DNA of 64,000 nucleotides from contig JANUWI010000011.1 of NCBI GenBank assembly GCA_025504975.1, positions 1,054,001-1,118,000 on the forward strand, given 5' to 3'. This stretch comes from Plenodomus lindquistii (lineage: Eukaryota > Ascomycota > Dothideomycetes > Pleosporales > Leptosphaeriaceae). The notes under the pieces are model-generated. The model had not been told where the DNA came from, did no database searches, and was given only the letters and a program-made list of their open reading frames with translations. Position numbers and translations under genes: made by a program. Positions 43,229 through 54,684 of the stretch are shown here, one piece after another; the first letter of the stretch is position 1, and every line of letters begins with the position of its first letter.

Positions 43229-45266
43229 CTACCTCCTCGCCTCCACCATCTCAATCTCCACCACACCCGCACCCACACCGCCCCCCTCCCTCCGTCCCAA
43301 CGCCTTCCTCACCTCCCCAATCTCCACCCTACTAACCCCCAACCTATCCAGATAAACCTCAAAAACATCCACAATCCGCCCCAATCCCACTCTCAACGCC
43401 TCCCTCACCAACAGCACACTCTGCATCCCCTCCTCCCCACCACCACCACCACCACCACCACTAATACTCTCAAAACTCGTTCCCAGCATATCAACATAGC
43501 CCTCCAACGCCAACAATGCTTTTGTAAAAGTGCGAATAATATCCGCGACGCAATTCTGATATCTTCCCAATTTATCTTCAGCCATGGAATACGTGGTCAG
43601 ATTCGTAAGAGCGGTAATGGCATTACACAGCATGCTAGCGCGGGAGTAAGGGGCGCCGAGGACAACGACGTTGAGTGTTCTGTGTAAAGGGGTGTGGAAA
43701 AAGGTGCCGAGGGGGGAAGCGACGAGGGCGCTGTAAGCAGAGGAGAGGAAGGTGGTGGCGTGTTGTTTTCCCTGTTTTGCTTTGATGAGGCCTTTTTGTA
43801 GGGCGTCGCGGGCGAGGGCGTCACGGCTGTTTGTGGGGCTGCTGTGGGCTTTTACGATGCCGGTTGTTGCGGTGGATAGGTGCGACCATGAGTCGGTGGG
43901 GGCGGGTGGTACGGTGGTGACGCTTTTGTCGTCGCGGAGGGGTTGGGAGATTTGCGGGACGAGGGCGATGGTGGGGGTCGTGGTGGAGGAGGTGGTGGGA
44001 GGGGGTGTGGGGATGTAGTTTGGGTCTGTGGCCATGTTGAGGCGCTCGATGAGGAGTTTGATTTCCGAGAGGCAGATGGAGGTTATTTGTTGGAAGGTTT
44101 CGCCTTTTTTGCGCTCAACTTCGGAGTAGATTGTTGAGCGGCGGGTGGGGAAGGAGGAGGTGATGAGGGCGAGTTCCCAGAAGGCGATGGCCTGGGGTTG
44201 TTAGTTGGGGGATCGGTGTACATGGTGTGGTTTCGGACGTACCTTGACAGCATCCTTCTTTGACTTTAGGCCGTTTAGAAGAGTTCCATTGGGATCCTTC
44301 GAGTCATCTGTGATAGGCTTGTCATTCTTCAGCGGCTCCTGTGCAATGTACAGATCGAACGCCTTGTTCACAACCTCCCACATCAAGACGAGCAAAAAGC
44401 CCTCGGTAATGATCTGGATAACAAGAGGCGCATACGGCGAAAGGCCGGTGGGCTTTGACGTTTTGGCCAGGCTCCATAGATTCCGAGCGATGGGATACCA
44501 GATAGCCCACAGAGGACGACGCACCACCAGAAAGTACGAGGCACTCGCAGCAACCCAAGAGGCCCCAGCAAGGGATGCTGCTTTCGCAGCGATGCTGGGG
44601 AAACCGCGGAAGAGCACCATGTAAGGTTTTGGGGACTTCTTGGTTGCTGCAGCCGCGGCGTTGTCTGGCTTGAGAGCCGGGATATCAATCTTGTCGTAGT
44701 CCTTCCACAGATGCACACCTGCCTGCGCAAGAGCCAGTACGAAAAAGGCCCAGTGGAGGTAGACTCGCCGCTCGTTCAACTTGATGCGCTCGTACTCGCG
44801 CCCAAGTTCGGTAGTCCCAAGCTTGTGTCCGGGTGCACGCGACCACAGGTAGGCCTCGACGAAGATCCAGCTGGAGAAGACGTAGAAGGCGGGGGTGAAG
44901 ATGGTCGCCGAGCGGAAGAGGTACTTGTAGACGGTCGCAGCTGGGTTTACGGTGTGGCGCGTGCCGACGTGCCATTGCGCGACGCGGAGGACGTAGATTG
45001 TGAGGGCGGGAATGAAGAGGATGAGGGTACGCAGGCCGGTGTAGCCAAAGGGGGTGAACATCCAATATACTATGTAGTGTTAGCATGCAGACGAGGCGCA
45101 GTAGATCGAGGCACTTGCAGTTCTTGACCTCGCCCTGCCACGCAGCGATGAGATAGCACAGAAACAGCGTGTATCCACTCGCATGGGTGAAGCGCTGGTG
45201 CAAGGCTGGCGTCAGGTAGTCTTTGTAGGGGCGCACTTGGGCTCCCAGCGGTGCGAGGGCCGCCAT
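43229..45266 (-). CDS. NDC1: Nucleoporin Ndc1 (nuclear pore and spindle-pole membrane protein); 3 exons, first intron GC-AG
   Basis: Exons (minus) 45266-45119, 45069-44243 and 44191-43229, 645 aa. The second intron is GTACGT...CCAG (51 bp). The first (45070-45118, 49 bp) starts GCAAGT and ends ATAG; only this GC donor keeps phase and joins G-E-V-K-N to L-Y-W-M-F-T-P-F-G. Ndc1 is a transmembrane nucleoporin needed to insert pore complexes and spindle pole bodies. About six membrane segments lie in residues 1-290 (for example LRTLILFIPALTIYVLRVAQ and TIFTPAFYVFSSWIFVEAYL). The C-terminal half is soluble, with a Pro/Thr stretch after M-A-T-D-P-N-Y and an eight-Gly run coded by a CCACCA repeat (43438-43461). 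Start at M-A-A-L-A-P-L with the expected R-P-Y-K-D-Y-L-T-P-A-L-H. Divergent from PEP12. Confidence 0.88.
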
Positions 45267-45749
45267 GTTTGGAGTCGCAGTGGAAGGGTTCGCGTGCAGT
45301 GTCGGCGGCGTAAGGAGCGTGTAAGTCGTAGCTTCAGATCATAACAGCATAAGAGAGAATGCAGCGGCGCGCCCGTGGAGGTGAAAACGAGGGACAAGCA
45401 GAGACGGCGGTGGAGTTCCTCGAAGGTTGTCGAAAGACGCCCAACTTTGTCAAACAAACAACGGCTGCATGGATAATGCTTCGCCGGCGGCTCGCAGGGC
45501 TGGGCTGACTAAGGTGGAGACATGAGCCGTGCGTGCCATGTGCCATGTGAGCCAGCCGCGGGTCTTCGTTCGTCATCGCCGCCAGGAACCACCCCAGACC
45601 ACCAACCAACCACTCACACGGCAATCAGGCACCCACAACCCTCCCCCATCGCCGTCGCATAACCCCCAGAACCCTCTTGCCAAGCCACATACACCCTTTC
45701 CTCCATCTAATTGCCCTTGCTCATCCATCCATCTACCCTCCCACCCACC
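45267..45749. promoter_or_regulatory. Divergent promoter region NDC1/PEP12
   Basis: 483 bp between opposed starts. The PEP12 side is C-rich with repeated CCATC/CCACC near the ATG. No element assigned. Confidence 0.4.
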
Positions 45750-46671
45750 ATGTCCTTCCAGCGCTCCAGCGCCCTCGAATCGCAGCCCACAACCTGGCGC
45801 CGCGAAGACGACCCATCCTACGCCGACGACCCCGACTTCCGCGACTTCGCCAGCAAGCTCTCCGACGACCTCTTCGCCCTCACCCGCAACGTCGCCCGCC
45901 TCTCCACCGAAGTCGCCAAGCTCGGCACCAAGCACGAGACCCCCCGTGTCCGCGAGCGCGTCAAGACCACCGTCGAGGAGACATCGGACAAGTTCAAGGA
46001 GATTGGCGAGGGCGTCAAGAAGATTACCACTTGGCCTGATGTCGGGGTACGTTTCATCTCCTTACCTATTCTGTTTCCATAATCCCCCAAGAGGTGTAGT
46101 GATACGACATCAACGACACAAGATGCTAACCATATACCATGCACAGCCCTCCCAAAAGTTCACCCAATCCAAACTCCAACGCGAATTCAAAGCCTCCTTG
46201 AACGAATTCCAACACTTGCAAAAAACCGCCCTCGACAAGGAAAAAGCCTCTGCCCAAGCTGCCCGCGCCGCCCTCGACGACAGTAACACATCCACCTCGC
46301 CCTCGCAGCAACAATCCTCCCACCTCCAACAACAACAACAAGACCAACTGCGCCTCGCAAACCAAGACGAAGTAGACTTCCAAGAATCCCTCATCATCGA
46401 GCGCGAGTCGGAAATCCGCAACATTGAACAGTCGGTCGGCGAACTCAATGAGCTGTTTCGAGATGTCGCGCACATGGTGCATGAGCAGGGCGCGCAGTTG
46501 GATATTATAGAGGAGAATGTAGAGGTTACGCATGATGCGAGTCGGGGCGCTCATGTCAATCTGAAACAGGCGAGTAATTATCAGAAGAGCGCGAGGAGTA
46601 AGGCGTGTATTTTGCTGCTGATTATGAGTATTGTGCTGGTTATTATTATTTTGGCGGTTGTGTTGGATTAG
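45750..46671 (+). CDS. PEP12: Endosomal Qa-SNARE (Pep12/syntaxin-7 type); 2 exons
   Basis: Exons 45750-46046 and 46147-46671 (273 aa); 100-bp intron GTACGT...ACAG. The N-terminal Habc-type helices run from about 28 to 135. A Gln-rich linker (150-166) follows. The SNARE motif is about 176-232 with central layer Q213 in M-V-H-E-Q-G, preceded by R-N-I-E-Q-S-V-G-E-L-N-E-L-F. The C-terminal anchor is residues 253-272 (ILLLIMSIVLVIIILAVVL), ending one residue later. Drives fusion at late endosome or prevacuole; Vam3-type vacuolar function cannot be excluded because filamentous fungi often carry one Pep12/Vam3-like protein. Confidence 0.9.
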
Positions 46672-46931
46672 TGGGGTGGTGGGTGCTGTGGGAGCGTTGG
46701 GTCTAGGTGTGTGTGTGTGTTTGCTCATCTTGGGGTCTGGCGTTACATCGGAGCCAGTTTGTTTTGTTTGTTACAGTCCGTATACCATGGCATGCATGTC
46801 TCAGCATATTCCTTTCATAGTTGGTGGTTGCCTCGTGCCTATACAGGGCGGTAATAATACAGCAACAGTCTTGAAGACTTAAGACTCGTAATGCACATGC
46901 ATCATTACAACAACCCCAAGTCTCACTCAAT

Positions 46932-49900
46932 CTACGACGTCCGAATCGTAAGCTCACCACCCAACATCTTACCAACCCTATAAATCTGCCTCGAACGTGG
47001 CAATCTCCCGTTAACCTGTCAAAAGAGTCAGTCAGTCAGTCAGTCTGATACAATACTCCTCTTCTCTAATGTTAAAGCTTCCACATACCCTCGTTGCATC
47101 CCTGAACGCAAGTTCACTCTGCGCATCGTTCATAGGAATCGCTTTCGACGGCAGACCAAACACTTCTCGTAACGTGGGTCCGTCCAACATACGTGTGTCT
47201 TCCTTCTGCTCCCCCATCGTCTTGAGCGGCAGCTTCCACGCTCCGTCGCTCTCGTCATGGATGTCTTGTCGTCTGTAATGTCGTACATGACCCAGGCGAT
47301 GGTCGGATCCAAAGAATTGCTTTCGTGAAGGCCGTGCTTTGATCTCTGCGATTTTGTCCATCTTTTGTTCGTCCGTCATTAATTCAACGGGACTGGTCTG
47401 CGCTTTGAGGAACGCTTCGTAACTTGTCTCGCGCTGGGCGCCTGGAATGTTCAGCAGCTGCACTTGCGGTATACGCTCGTTAATTCGCTCGAATGGCATC
47501 GAGGGTGTACTGAGGCCTTCTGAAAGCGTTGCTGGTGTGGTTTGTGCAACATGGGTGGCTTCGGGTGGCTGTGGCGGCTTGAGGATTGGTGAATCCAGCC
47601 TCGACGGAGCAGTCTTCTTTACCAGTGTTGGCCGTGGTACTCCAGCATCTTCAGCACGAGCAAGCGGCTTGGTTATCGAATTGGAAGGTCCGGCACTCTC
47701 ACTAGGAGACGTCGTAACAGGGTCACAGTACTGTGCAAACTCGGCCCTAAATCTAGCCCTCGTAGCTTCGTTGGCGAAAGAGTATCTCTTCAAACTGTGG
47801 CCAGTGCCTGCAATATTCGGAGTACGACGGACTTCTGGCATGGACGAGAGCCTGCTCTTGACGGCGATTTCCCAAGAGCCCTGTGCTTTCTTCAAATGAG
47901 AAAACTCCTTTGCTAACCAGTCGGTGGTCTCTGCAGCTGTGAGACTTGAATCGCCTGCTGCTACCAGGGCTATAATTGCTAGTTCACGGTAGGTGTACCG
48001 CTTATCCACGGTCTCCGAACCGGAACGCTCTAGGACTTTCTCCGAGGAGGATGATCTTATATCTGGTAAGGCATGACCATTGAGTAGTACACTCACTGAT
48101 CTTGGCTCTTCATCCTGTAGTGGCATGGCATCATCGTCAATGTGAAGCGCTCCGGAATCACTCTCCATGACGAGATTGGACTCTGATTCGTCGTCATTTG
48201 AAACGTCTATGGGCAGCACCATTGCAGATGGTGACACAGGGTCTTTCTCAGGCTCTTCCAAGTAAGCTTCGATTGAGACAGGGCTCTCAGCCTCTTTCGC
48301 TGTAAGGGCATCAGAACCTTGCACAGTCGTGTTAGGCTTGGGTGACAGAAGATCCATAGATGAAACCACCGTACACACAGGAGCTTGATGTACGCTGCCA
48401 GTGACCTGTCTCATTTCTTCGCTATCGTTTTGCTCCGTAATCGACTCGCGCTGTGCCTCGACTGGGCTCGAAATCACTTCATTGCCAACCTTCTTTTGTT
48501 TGACCTCAGGTCTCGACGCAACAAGATTCGTTTGGAACCAGGGTACCGTTGATGGCGATGCCGACATAGGTGGCATAGCGACGCTCAACGGGTTCTTGGG
48601 ACTCTGTGTTGCATGTAGCTGAATCTGAGAGGCAGCATGAGGCGTTTCCGGTATTTCAACTTTCCCGGTCGCTGTGATGAGGGATCGGTTTCGACAATTA
48701 CGGCTATCGAGAGATGTAAGATTCAAAGATGCTCGTATATGTTTAGCTAATACCACTCACCAATGCACGTCTTCTCCTTGATTCTTTGCGAATACCCTTT
48801 GTGTTCGGCATGTGGCACATAGCACCGTCAGCTGTGCAATAGTACCTGCGAGAGGCTGTGCTGGCACTGTGAAGTCGACGTCTTCCACTTCCACCTCGGG
48901 TTCATGGAGAGTTTGTAGAGCAGATGGTAAGCTAGAAGCCTCGAGTTCGCTCGAGCGTTGCGTGGGTGTGTTCTGAACTTCCACGGAGTCAACTTCGCTT
49001 GCCAAAGGCGGGTTAGATGATATTGGGTTCAGGTTTGACGTGTCTGGGTTTTCAACCGACGCCGAGGACGTAGCTGTGAATGATCCATGCGAAACGCTCG
49101 CCATGTCTGAATTTGAGCGAGCTTCAATCTTGTTGTGGCTCAAATCGGCATGATCTGCTGTGAAGTCTACAACCCTTTCTTCTGCAACTGATGATGCCAC
49201 TTCAGTCCGTCGATCAGACTGCAGAGGAGACCGTGAGCTGCGATCAGGCAATGCATATTCGCTGGCGAGCTTTGTAGGTCGCTGTATTGATGATGTGGCC
49301 AAAGAAGAACGCTTGTTTTGATTGTTGCCGTCACAAAATCCTGACTTCACCTGAGACTGTAACGTCGATGGTACAACGGAAGGTCTTCTTGACTCGCCCC
49401 GTGTACTACTTGCCGTCGATGTTCGTACACGACTACCGGACAGACATTTATAACATCGCCAACGCTGTCTGAGGATGTCAGCCGAGACTTATCATTTCGT
49501 AAGGATTAAGGCTTACGGTTCAATACCATCGATCAAGGGCGGCTTGCGGCAACTGTCATGATACGTCCTGGAGCACCCTGGGCAGGTGAAGATTGGATTG
49601 TAGTTGGTCGTTGAGCTCTTCTCGCAGACACGACACGCGCGCTTCACGGTCACTCTATCACTAAGATGTTGTTTCGAAGACGATGTAGCACTGTCCCTTG
49701 CTTTGATTGAGACAGATGGTCTTTCAGAATACTGCGCGACCGATGGAGCAGGAAAAGAGCGTGCATGCCTCAGTGGAACATCTCTACCATACTGCCTAGA
49801 GGATTCATGCTGTGGAAACGTAGGCATCCAATTGAAGCTGCAACCCGTCAGTAAGGTCTTGGTTCTGTCAAGCAGCAATGACATACCTACGTGTGACCAT

Positions 49901-50170
49901 GTCAGGTTTGGAAGACGACCTTGGTTGCCGATTTTGCGGACCTAGACCACCCAAACTTGCCCTATGCACACCGCTGTCTGTACGCTGACGTTTGAGAGGC
50001 GGCGGTGATATCCTCTCAGAAGCGCGGCGTCTTGAATCGTGGTACGCGTTGGGCCATGGCATTGTAGTCATCCTGTCATGTCGTGATCCACTGTACCCGC
50101 TGGGCTGCGATATGGTAGGGTTGCCATCTCGAATTTTTGGCGTGCTATTCTGAACAGGACTTGCACGCAT
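46932..50170 (-). CDS. PHD-finger protein with second zinc motif and forkhead-like winged helix; 5 exons
   Basis: Exons (minus) 50170-49887, 49837-49517, 49468-48761, 48703-47089 and 47015-46932; 1003 aa, all phases consistent. The PHD finger C4-H-C3 uses C163, C166, C180, C183, H188, C191, C207 and C210 and is completed only by joining exons 2 and 3. A second C-x2-C-x15-C-x2-C (C419, C422, C438, C441) spans intron 3. About residues 674-770 read R-Y-T-Y-R-E-L-A-I-I-A-L-V-A-A, then a T-T-D-W-L-A-K-E-F helix and G-S-W-E-I-A-V-K-S-R-L-S, resembling a forkhead-type winged helix. The rest is Ser/Pro-rich and disordered, with acidic patches. Probably a chromatin reader and DNA-binding regulator in the nucleus; target unknown. 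Start at M-R-A-S-P-V-Q is the first ATG; an upstream non-ATG open stretch could be an earlier exon. Confidence 0.8.
47027..47045. repeat. GTCA microsatellite in intron 4 of the PHD gene
   Basis: Nearly five copies of GTCA close to the 3' splice site, on the minus strand read as a TGAC tract upstream of the acceptor, giving several overlapping branch-point-like CTGAC sites. Confidence 0.7.
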
Positions 50171-50821
50171 ACTTAGTACGTGGTGACTCGATGCACCTCC
50201 TGCGCGGCCCGTTTGGAGTCTGGGTTTCCAGGATCGTTGCACTAGTGTTCCGTGTGAAGTCAGCTTCGTATCTACCAAATCGACTTGTGTTGGATAACAA
50301 GAATTGACAAGTTTCAGCTCTTTTCAGTTTATTTATCAAAGCAGCACTTCGCCGCATCGGAGGCTGGCTCCTCAATACTGCAAAATCCACTGCATACTGC
50401 TTTGGCCAGTATCGAAGGCGAACCATCAACGACGCTTTGCGATCTAACCTTTTACCAATGGTCATCATGTCATGTGAGTGCTCTGTACGAGCGTCACGGT
50501 GGAGGAGACGTACCGTTGACGACACAGAGATAGAGGCGCCTTTTCTATGGGACATGAAGAGATCGAGACATCAAAAGCGTGCGAGCAGCCATGCCAGCCG
50601 AGGAATGGATTGTGTGCGCTTGACGTACAGGATGGCAGTGTGTTTGCTGTCGCGTTGCAGGGTTGGCGTTGTGGAAGTGGACTAGACGCGCCGCGGTAAC
50701 GCTATCACGTGCAATATTTCCCCAGTGGGGCAGGCGCATCTGTCCTTGGGGAAGTTGCGTGGGAAGGTCAGAAGCCACAGTCCCATCGCGCAGTCGGTAC
50801 ACTGCTCATCCTCCTGTACAC
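50171..50821. promoter_or_regulatory. Divergent promoter region PHD gene/CEX1
   Basis: 651 bp between opposed starts. Minus-strand frame 50145-50555 is open but not domain-bearing; it might include an upstream exon of the PHD gene. No clear element. Confidence 0.4.
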
Positions 50822-53406
50822 ATGGACTTCCTCAAGTCAGCAGTGGCATCGGCGATTTCAAAAGGGCCAGCTTTCGGATACACTTTCGGAGACCGCGTCG
50901 ACCTCAACGACTCCATCTGGACCCTGTACAACGGCACAAAGCGAGTATGGCCCAAACGTCTGCACTCGTCGGACCAAGCGCTAATGCAGGACTGCTAGGA
51001 AGACGGCTCCAAGTGCAGCATCTTCTCTTTCGACATCACTGCGAACAAATCTCGGTTACCCCTCGCCCGGAATGCCCTCCGCAAGCTACGCACCCTGAGA
51101 CACCCAGGTGTGGTGAAGGTCCTCGACACTGTGGAGACGGAGACATACATATACATCGCGACCGAGAGACTGAGCCCACTTAGCTGGCATGTGAAGAGGA
51201 AGAGCCTCACAGAGGAGACGACCAAATGGGGACTGCATAACGTTGCGCAAACGCTAAAGTTCATCAATGCAGACGCCGCATCGATCCATGGCTGCATTCG
51301 CCCAGCCTCGATATTCTTTAGTGAAAGCGGCGAGTGGAAGCTTGGTGGCTTCGACGCTCTAAGCTCTGTCAAGGAAGACGATTCTATACTCCCAACGTAC
51401 GGCGGACTCATACCCGATGCTGGACGCTACATGGCACCTGAGATCGCAAAGGCAGGATGGGAGGTGGTCAAGCAGAACCCCACCCCGGCGGTCGATGCGT
51501 ACAACTTTGGCGTCCTGATTTTTGAGGTCTTCAATGGCGGCTACAACAGCAGTGACCAGTTGGGACAGATGAAGAGCATACCTGCCAGCATGCACCAGTC
51601 CTATAAGCGTCTTCTCAACCCAAACCCAAAATCGCGAATGAGCGTTGGTCAGTTTCTGGACCAGGGTAAACGAATAGGAGGATTCTTTCAAACGCCATTG
51701 ATTTCAGTCACGGATGATATTGAGAACCTTGGATTGAAGGCAGAGGACGAAAGAAATGAGTTGCTTGGGTATGCAGTATTGTGATTTGATTAGCTTGAAC
51801 TGTACTGACCGTGCATCAGCAAACTTGACGAGGTTTCCGACGATTTCCCTGCTGATTTCTTCAAGATGAAGGTACTCCCTGAGCTGCTCAAGTCCGTCGA
51901 GTTCGGTGGCGGTGGCGCAAAGGTGTTTGGTACAGTCATGCAAATTGGGCAGAAGCTCTCCGATGAGGAGTATGAATCTCAAATCACTCCAGTGGTAGTG
52001 CGGCTCTTTGCCAATCCAGATCGGGGGATACGCGTGTGCTTATTGGACAACTTGCCCCTGATGATCGATCATCTTCCACAAAGACTTGTAAATGACAAGA
52101 TCTTCCCACAAATGGTTTGTCGCTCGACGGGATTTCTGAACTATGCTGACAATGCTCTAGGTCACTGGATTTACTGATGTCGCGCCTGTTGTGCGAGAAC
52201 AGACTGTAAAGGCTATTTTGACAGTTGTACCTAAGCTTTCTGATCGAGTTGTGAACGGCGAGCTTCTTCGACATCTGGCAAAGACAGCAAACGATGAACA
52301 ACCTGGTATTCGCACCAATACCACGATCTGCCTTGGAAAGATTGCGCGAAACTTAGGCACTAGTGTCAGTCTCTTCTCAATTCCAGCTTTCTTCGACTAG
52401 ACTGACCCTCGAACAGAGCCGAGCGAAAGTACTTGCCGCTGCTTTCTCTCGATCGCTGCGGGATCCCTTCGTTCATGCACGCAATGCTGCACTTTTAGCT
52501 CTCGCGGCGACAGCGGACTTGTTCAGTGAGGACGACTGTGCGAGCAAGCTGCTTCCCATCATGTGTCCATCGTTGGTCGACAAGGAGAAGATCGTTCGAG
52601 ACCAAGCTCAGAAGAGTGTAGATATTTACATCGCGCGTATCCGCAAGTTCGCCGCCACCATGCCCGATACTGTGCTTCCGTCACCAGGTCTGGTATCCAG
52701 CGCTAGTGGCGCTCCTACACCACGTATGGGTACCCCTGCGAACGATACCTCATGGGCTGGCTGGGCAATCTCAAGTTTCACGAACAAGCTGGCTTCTACG
52801 ACAGGAGAGATGCAAGCTGGCTCTTCCGCCAATGGATCGGCAGATCAACGATCAGCTTCAGTCCCACCAACCGCAACATTCAGCAAACCGCCAGTTCCTC
52901 TGGCATCCAAGCCAGGCATGACTTTACACAGTACGAGAAGCTCGACCATCGTTCCTACCATCACATCACCTGATCCCGTGGCATCTTTCGATGATGAAGC
53001 TGAAGACTTCAACAACGATTGGGGTGGTTTCGGTGACGACGATGGATTGGGCGCAAACACCACTGAACCCACTGACCAGAATGATGACGAAGACCCGTGG
53101 GGTGCACCCTCTGTCTCGAAACCAACAGCGAAGACGTCGTATGATGACAAAGGTGAACCTGACTTTGCTGGCTGGCTTGCTGCTCAGTCTACTGCAAAGA
53201 AGACGGTCAAGAATCCTCTTCCCAAAGGTCTTTCCAAGCCATTGGCACCAGTCGCAAAGTCTGCACGCCCTGTCGTCGGCGGCCGATCTAGCACGACTGG
53301 ATCGGCAACAACACGCAAGGTGGTCGTACCGCCAAAGAAAGAGGTGAAGAAAGAGACGAAGAAGTCCAACGAGGAGGAGGAAGAAGGCTGGGGCGATGCA
53401 TGGTAG
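50822..53406 (+). CDS. CEX1: SCY1-like pseudokinase (Cex1/SCYL1 family); 5 exons
   Basis: Exons 50822-50944, 50999-51768, 51820-52114, 52161-52364 and 52417-53406 (793 aa); introns 54, 51, 46 and 52 bp. Starts M-D-F-L-K-S-A-V-A-S-A-I-S-K-G-P, diagnostic of SCYL1. The kinase-like domain (about 1-300) lacks catalysis: HRD is replaced by I-H-G-C-I-R-P (138) and DFG by G-G-F-D (near 158-160). HEAT-like repeats cover about 310-560 (FFKMKVLPELLKSVEFGGGG, VRLFANPDRGIRVCLLDNL, RNAALLALAATADLFSEDD). The C-terminal third is disordered with W-acidic motifs D-W-G-G-F-G-D-D-D, D-P-W-G-A-P and the end G-W-G-D-A-W. Family members work at the ER-Golgi interface with COPI coats, and yeast Cex1 also in nuclear tRNA export. 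Divergent from the PHD gene. Confidence 0.92.
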
Positions 53407-53592
53407 TACAATTTCACACTATCGTGTGGCGTCTCTGCTTCCTCTCATCCTACAATCCTGCATAGCGACGGCGTTACAACAGTCATAAACGTGGATTAAT
53501 TCATTGGGTACTTCGTCTCCTCTCGTGGCCCTCGCGGCGTTTTGCACACAATATAATACAGATCGTAAAACAAGTAAGCTCGTACAGCTGGG

Positions 53593-54232
53593 CTAAGTAG
53601 TCTTGTCCTCCTTTTCACGCTTGCCGAATGTGTAAGCCAACCCACAACCTGCAACATTGACTGCACAAAGCGCCAGCGATGCGCCTCTTACTACACCACG
53701 AGCAGTGAATTTGTTCTTGATGCCCTAATTACGGATCAGTCATTGCATTGTACAGTCTTCGAATACCTGTCCAGAAAGAGACAGAGCTTCCCGGAGAGCA
53801 ATCTAGGTAAATCTGAACAGAATAAACTTACCTGACTTCTTCGCATGGCCAGTAATGCATAGAGTCCACTCCAGGCTGCAGTGATACCCGCAGCATCCGT
53901 CTTGTAGTTACTCAAGTTGAGGTAACTGGCAAAGAGTAGGACGGGCGGGAACATCATGGGGAAGGCTTGGAAGGGGCGGGCATGTTGGGCGGTGATGAGT
54001 GTAGCGAGGAGAGTTGGTGGGACGGAGTTCTCTACAATTTTGTTAGTATCATTTTATAGACATGAATTGATATGGTCACGAAGGGGGGTTCTGGACCAAG
54101 ACAAAAGGAAACAGGGTGAAAGGTGTAGAGCACGTGAGTGATGATGAGTGCGTAGGAAGTTGAAGTGATGGACGTACCGCCCCAATTGCGCAATGACTGG
54201 AGAGCCGACTTCTCTACTGGTTGAGCCGACAT
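53593..54232 (-). CDS. AIM19: Aim19-like small mitochondrial membrane protein; 3 exons
   Basis: Exons (minus) 54232-54178, 54031-53832 and 53724-53593 (128 aa); introns GTACGT...GTAG (146 bp) and GTAAGT...TTAG (107 bp). Two or three hydrophobic segments, with the run N-Y-K-T-D-A-A-G-I-T-A-A-W-S-G-L-Y in the middle and R-G-V-V-R-G-A-S-L-A-L-C near the C terminus. This matches the fungal 'altered inheritance of mitochondria 19' family as I remember it; no biochemical role is known. The tail is highly charged (GKREKEDKTT). Divergent from the DnaJ gene and convergent with CEX1, with 186 bp between stops. Confidence 0.78.
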
Positions 54233-54684
54233 GTTGATTATAGTATTGGTGCGTTTGGCGCAAGAAGTGTGTTATTTGAAGTGTCGCAAACACGAGCAGA
54301 TAGAGTCAAACAGGGAGTACATGGGTTGGAATTTGGTGAAGTTCAATAATGACGTTTGGACCACTAGTTTGACAGCCCTCGGTCGTTGCTTATTTTGTCC
54401 GTGCGTCCCGTTGCGCCTTCTGGAAACTGGCCTCCAGATGCCACCAACTTCAACAGCAGATAAGTCGCCGACTGGGTCTCACGACTCGCCTCCAACCTTT
54501 CTCGCCTCTCTCTCTCCACCGCTTACGATACTGCACACCTGAAGCGTGATTGCGACGCATCACGATAAAGTCCGGGCCATTCCTGGGCACCACCAAAGGC
54601 CGCTTAACACACCGGGGCTCCTCCACCACTAATCCAGGCGTCCTCCCCTCAACTACAACTCACCCCAGCACCAACGCCACAAAC
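54233..54684. promoter_or_regulatory. Divergent promoter region AIM19/DnaJ
   Basis: 452 bp between opposed starts. The DnaJ frame is open upstream to 54550, but that segment is Thr/Ser/Pro-rich leader-like sequence; the conserved protein starts at 54685. Confidence 0.45.

Noticed and set aside
43438..43461. CCACCA repeat as a separate element
   Set aside because: It is the coding sequence for an eight-Gly run in NDC1.
45573..45935. Gly/Val/Glu-rich minus-strand frame
   Set aside because: Antisense shadow of the PEP12 leader and exon 1, produced by the C-rich sequence.
28797..53406. Apparent cluster of membrane-traffic genes (CCZ1, RHO1, PEP12, CEX1)
   Set aside because: They are spaced among unrelated genes, are conserved housekeeping genes and share no visible regulatory motif; clustering is most likely chance.
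54550..54684. Upstream in-frame extension of the DnaJ protein
   Set aside because: Thr/Ser/Pro-rich leader-like residues; the conserved protein begins at 54685.
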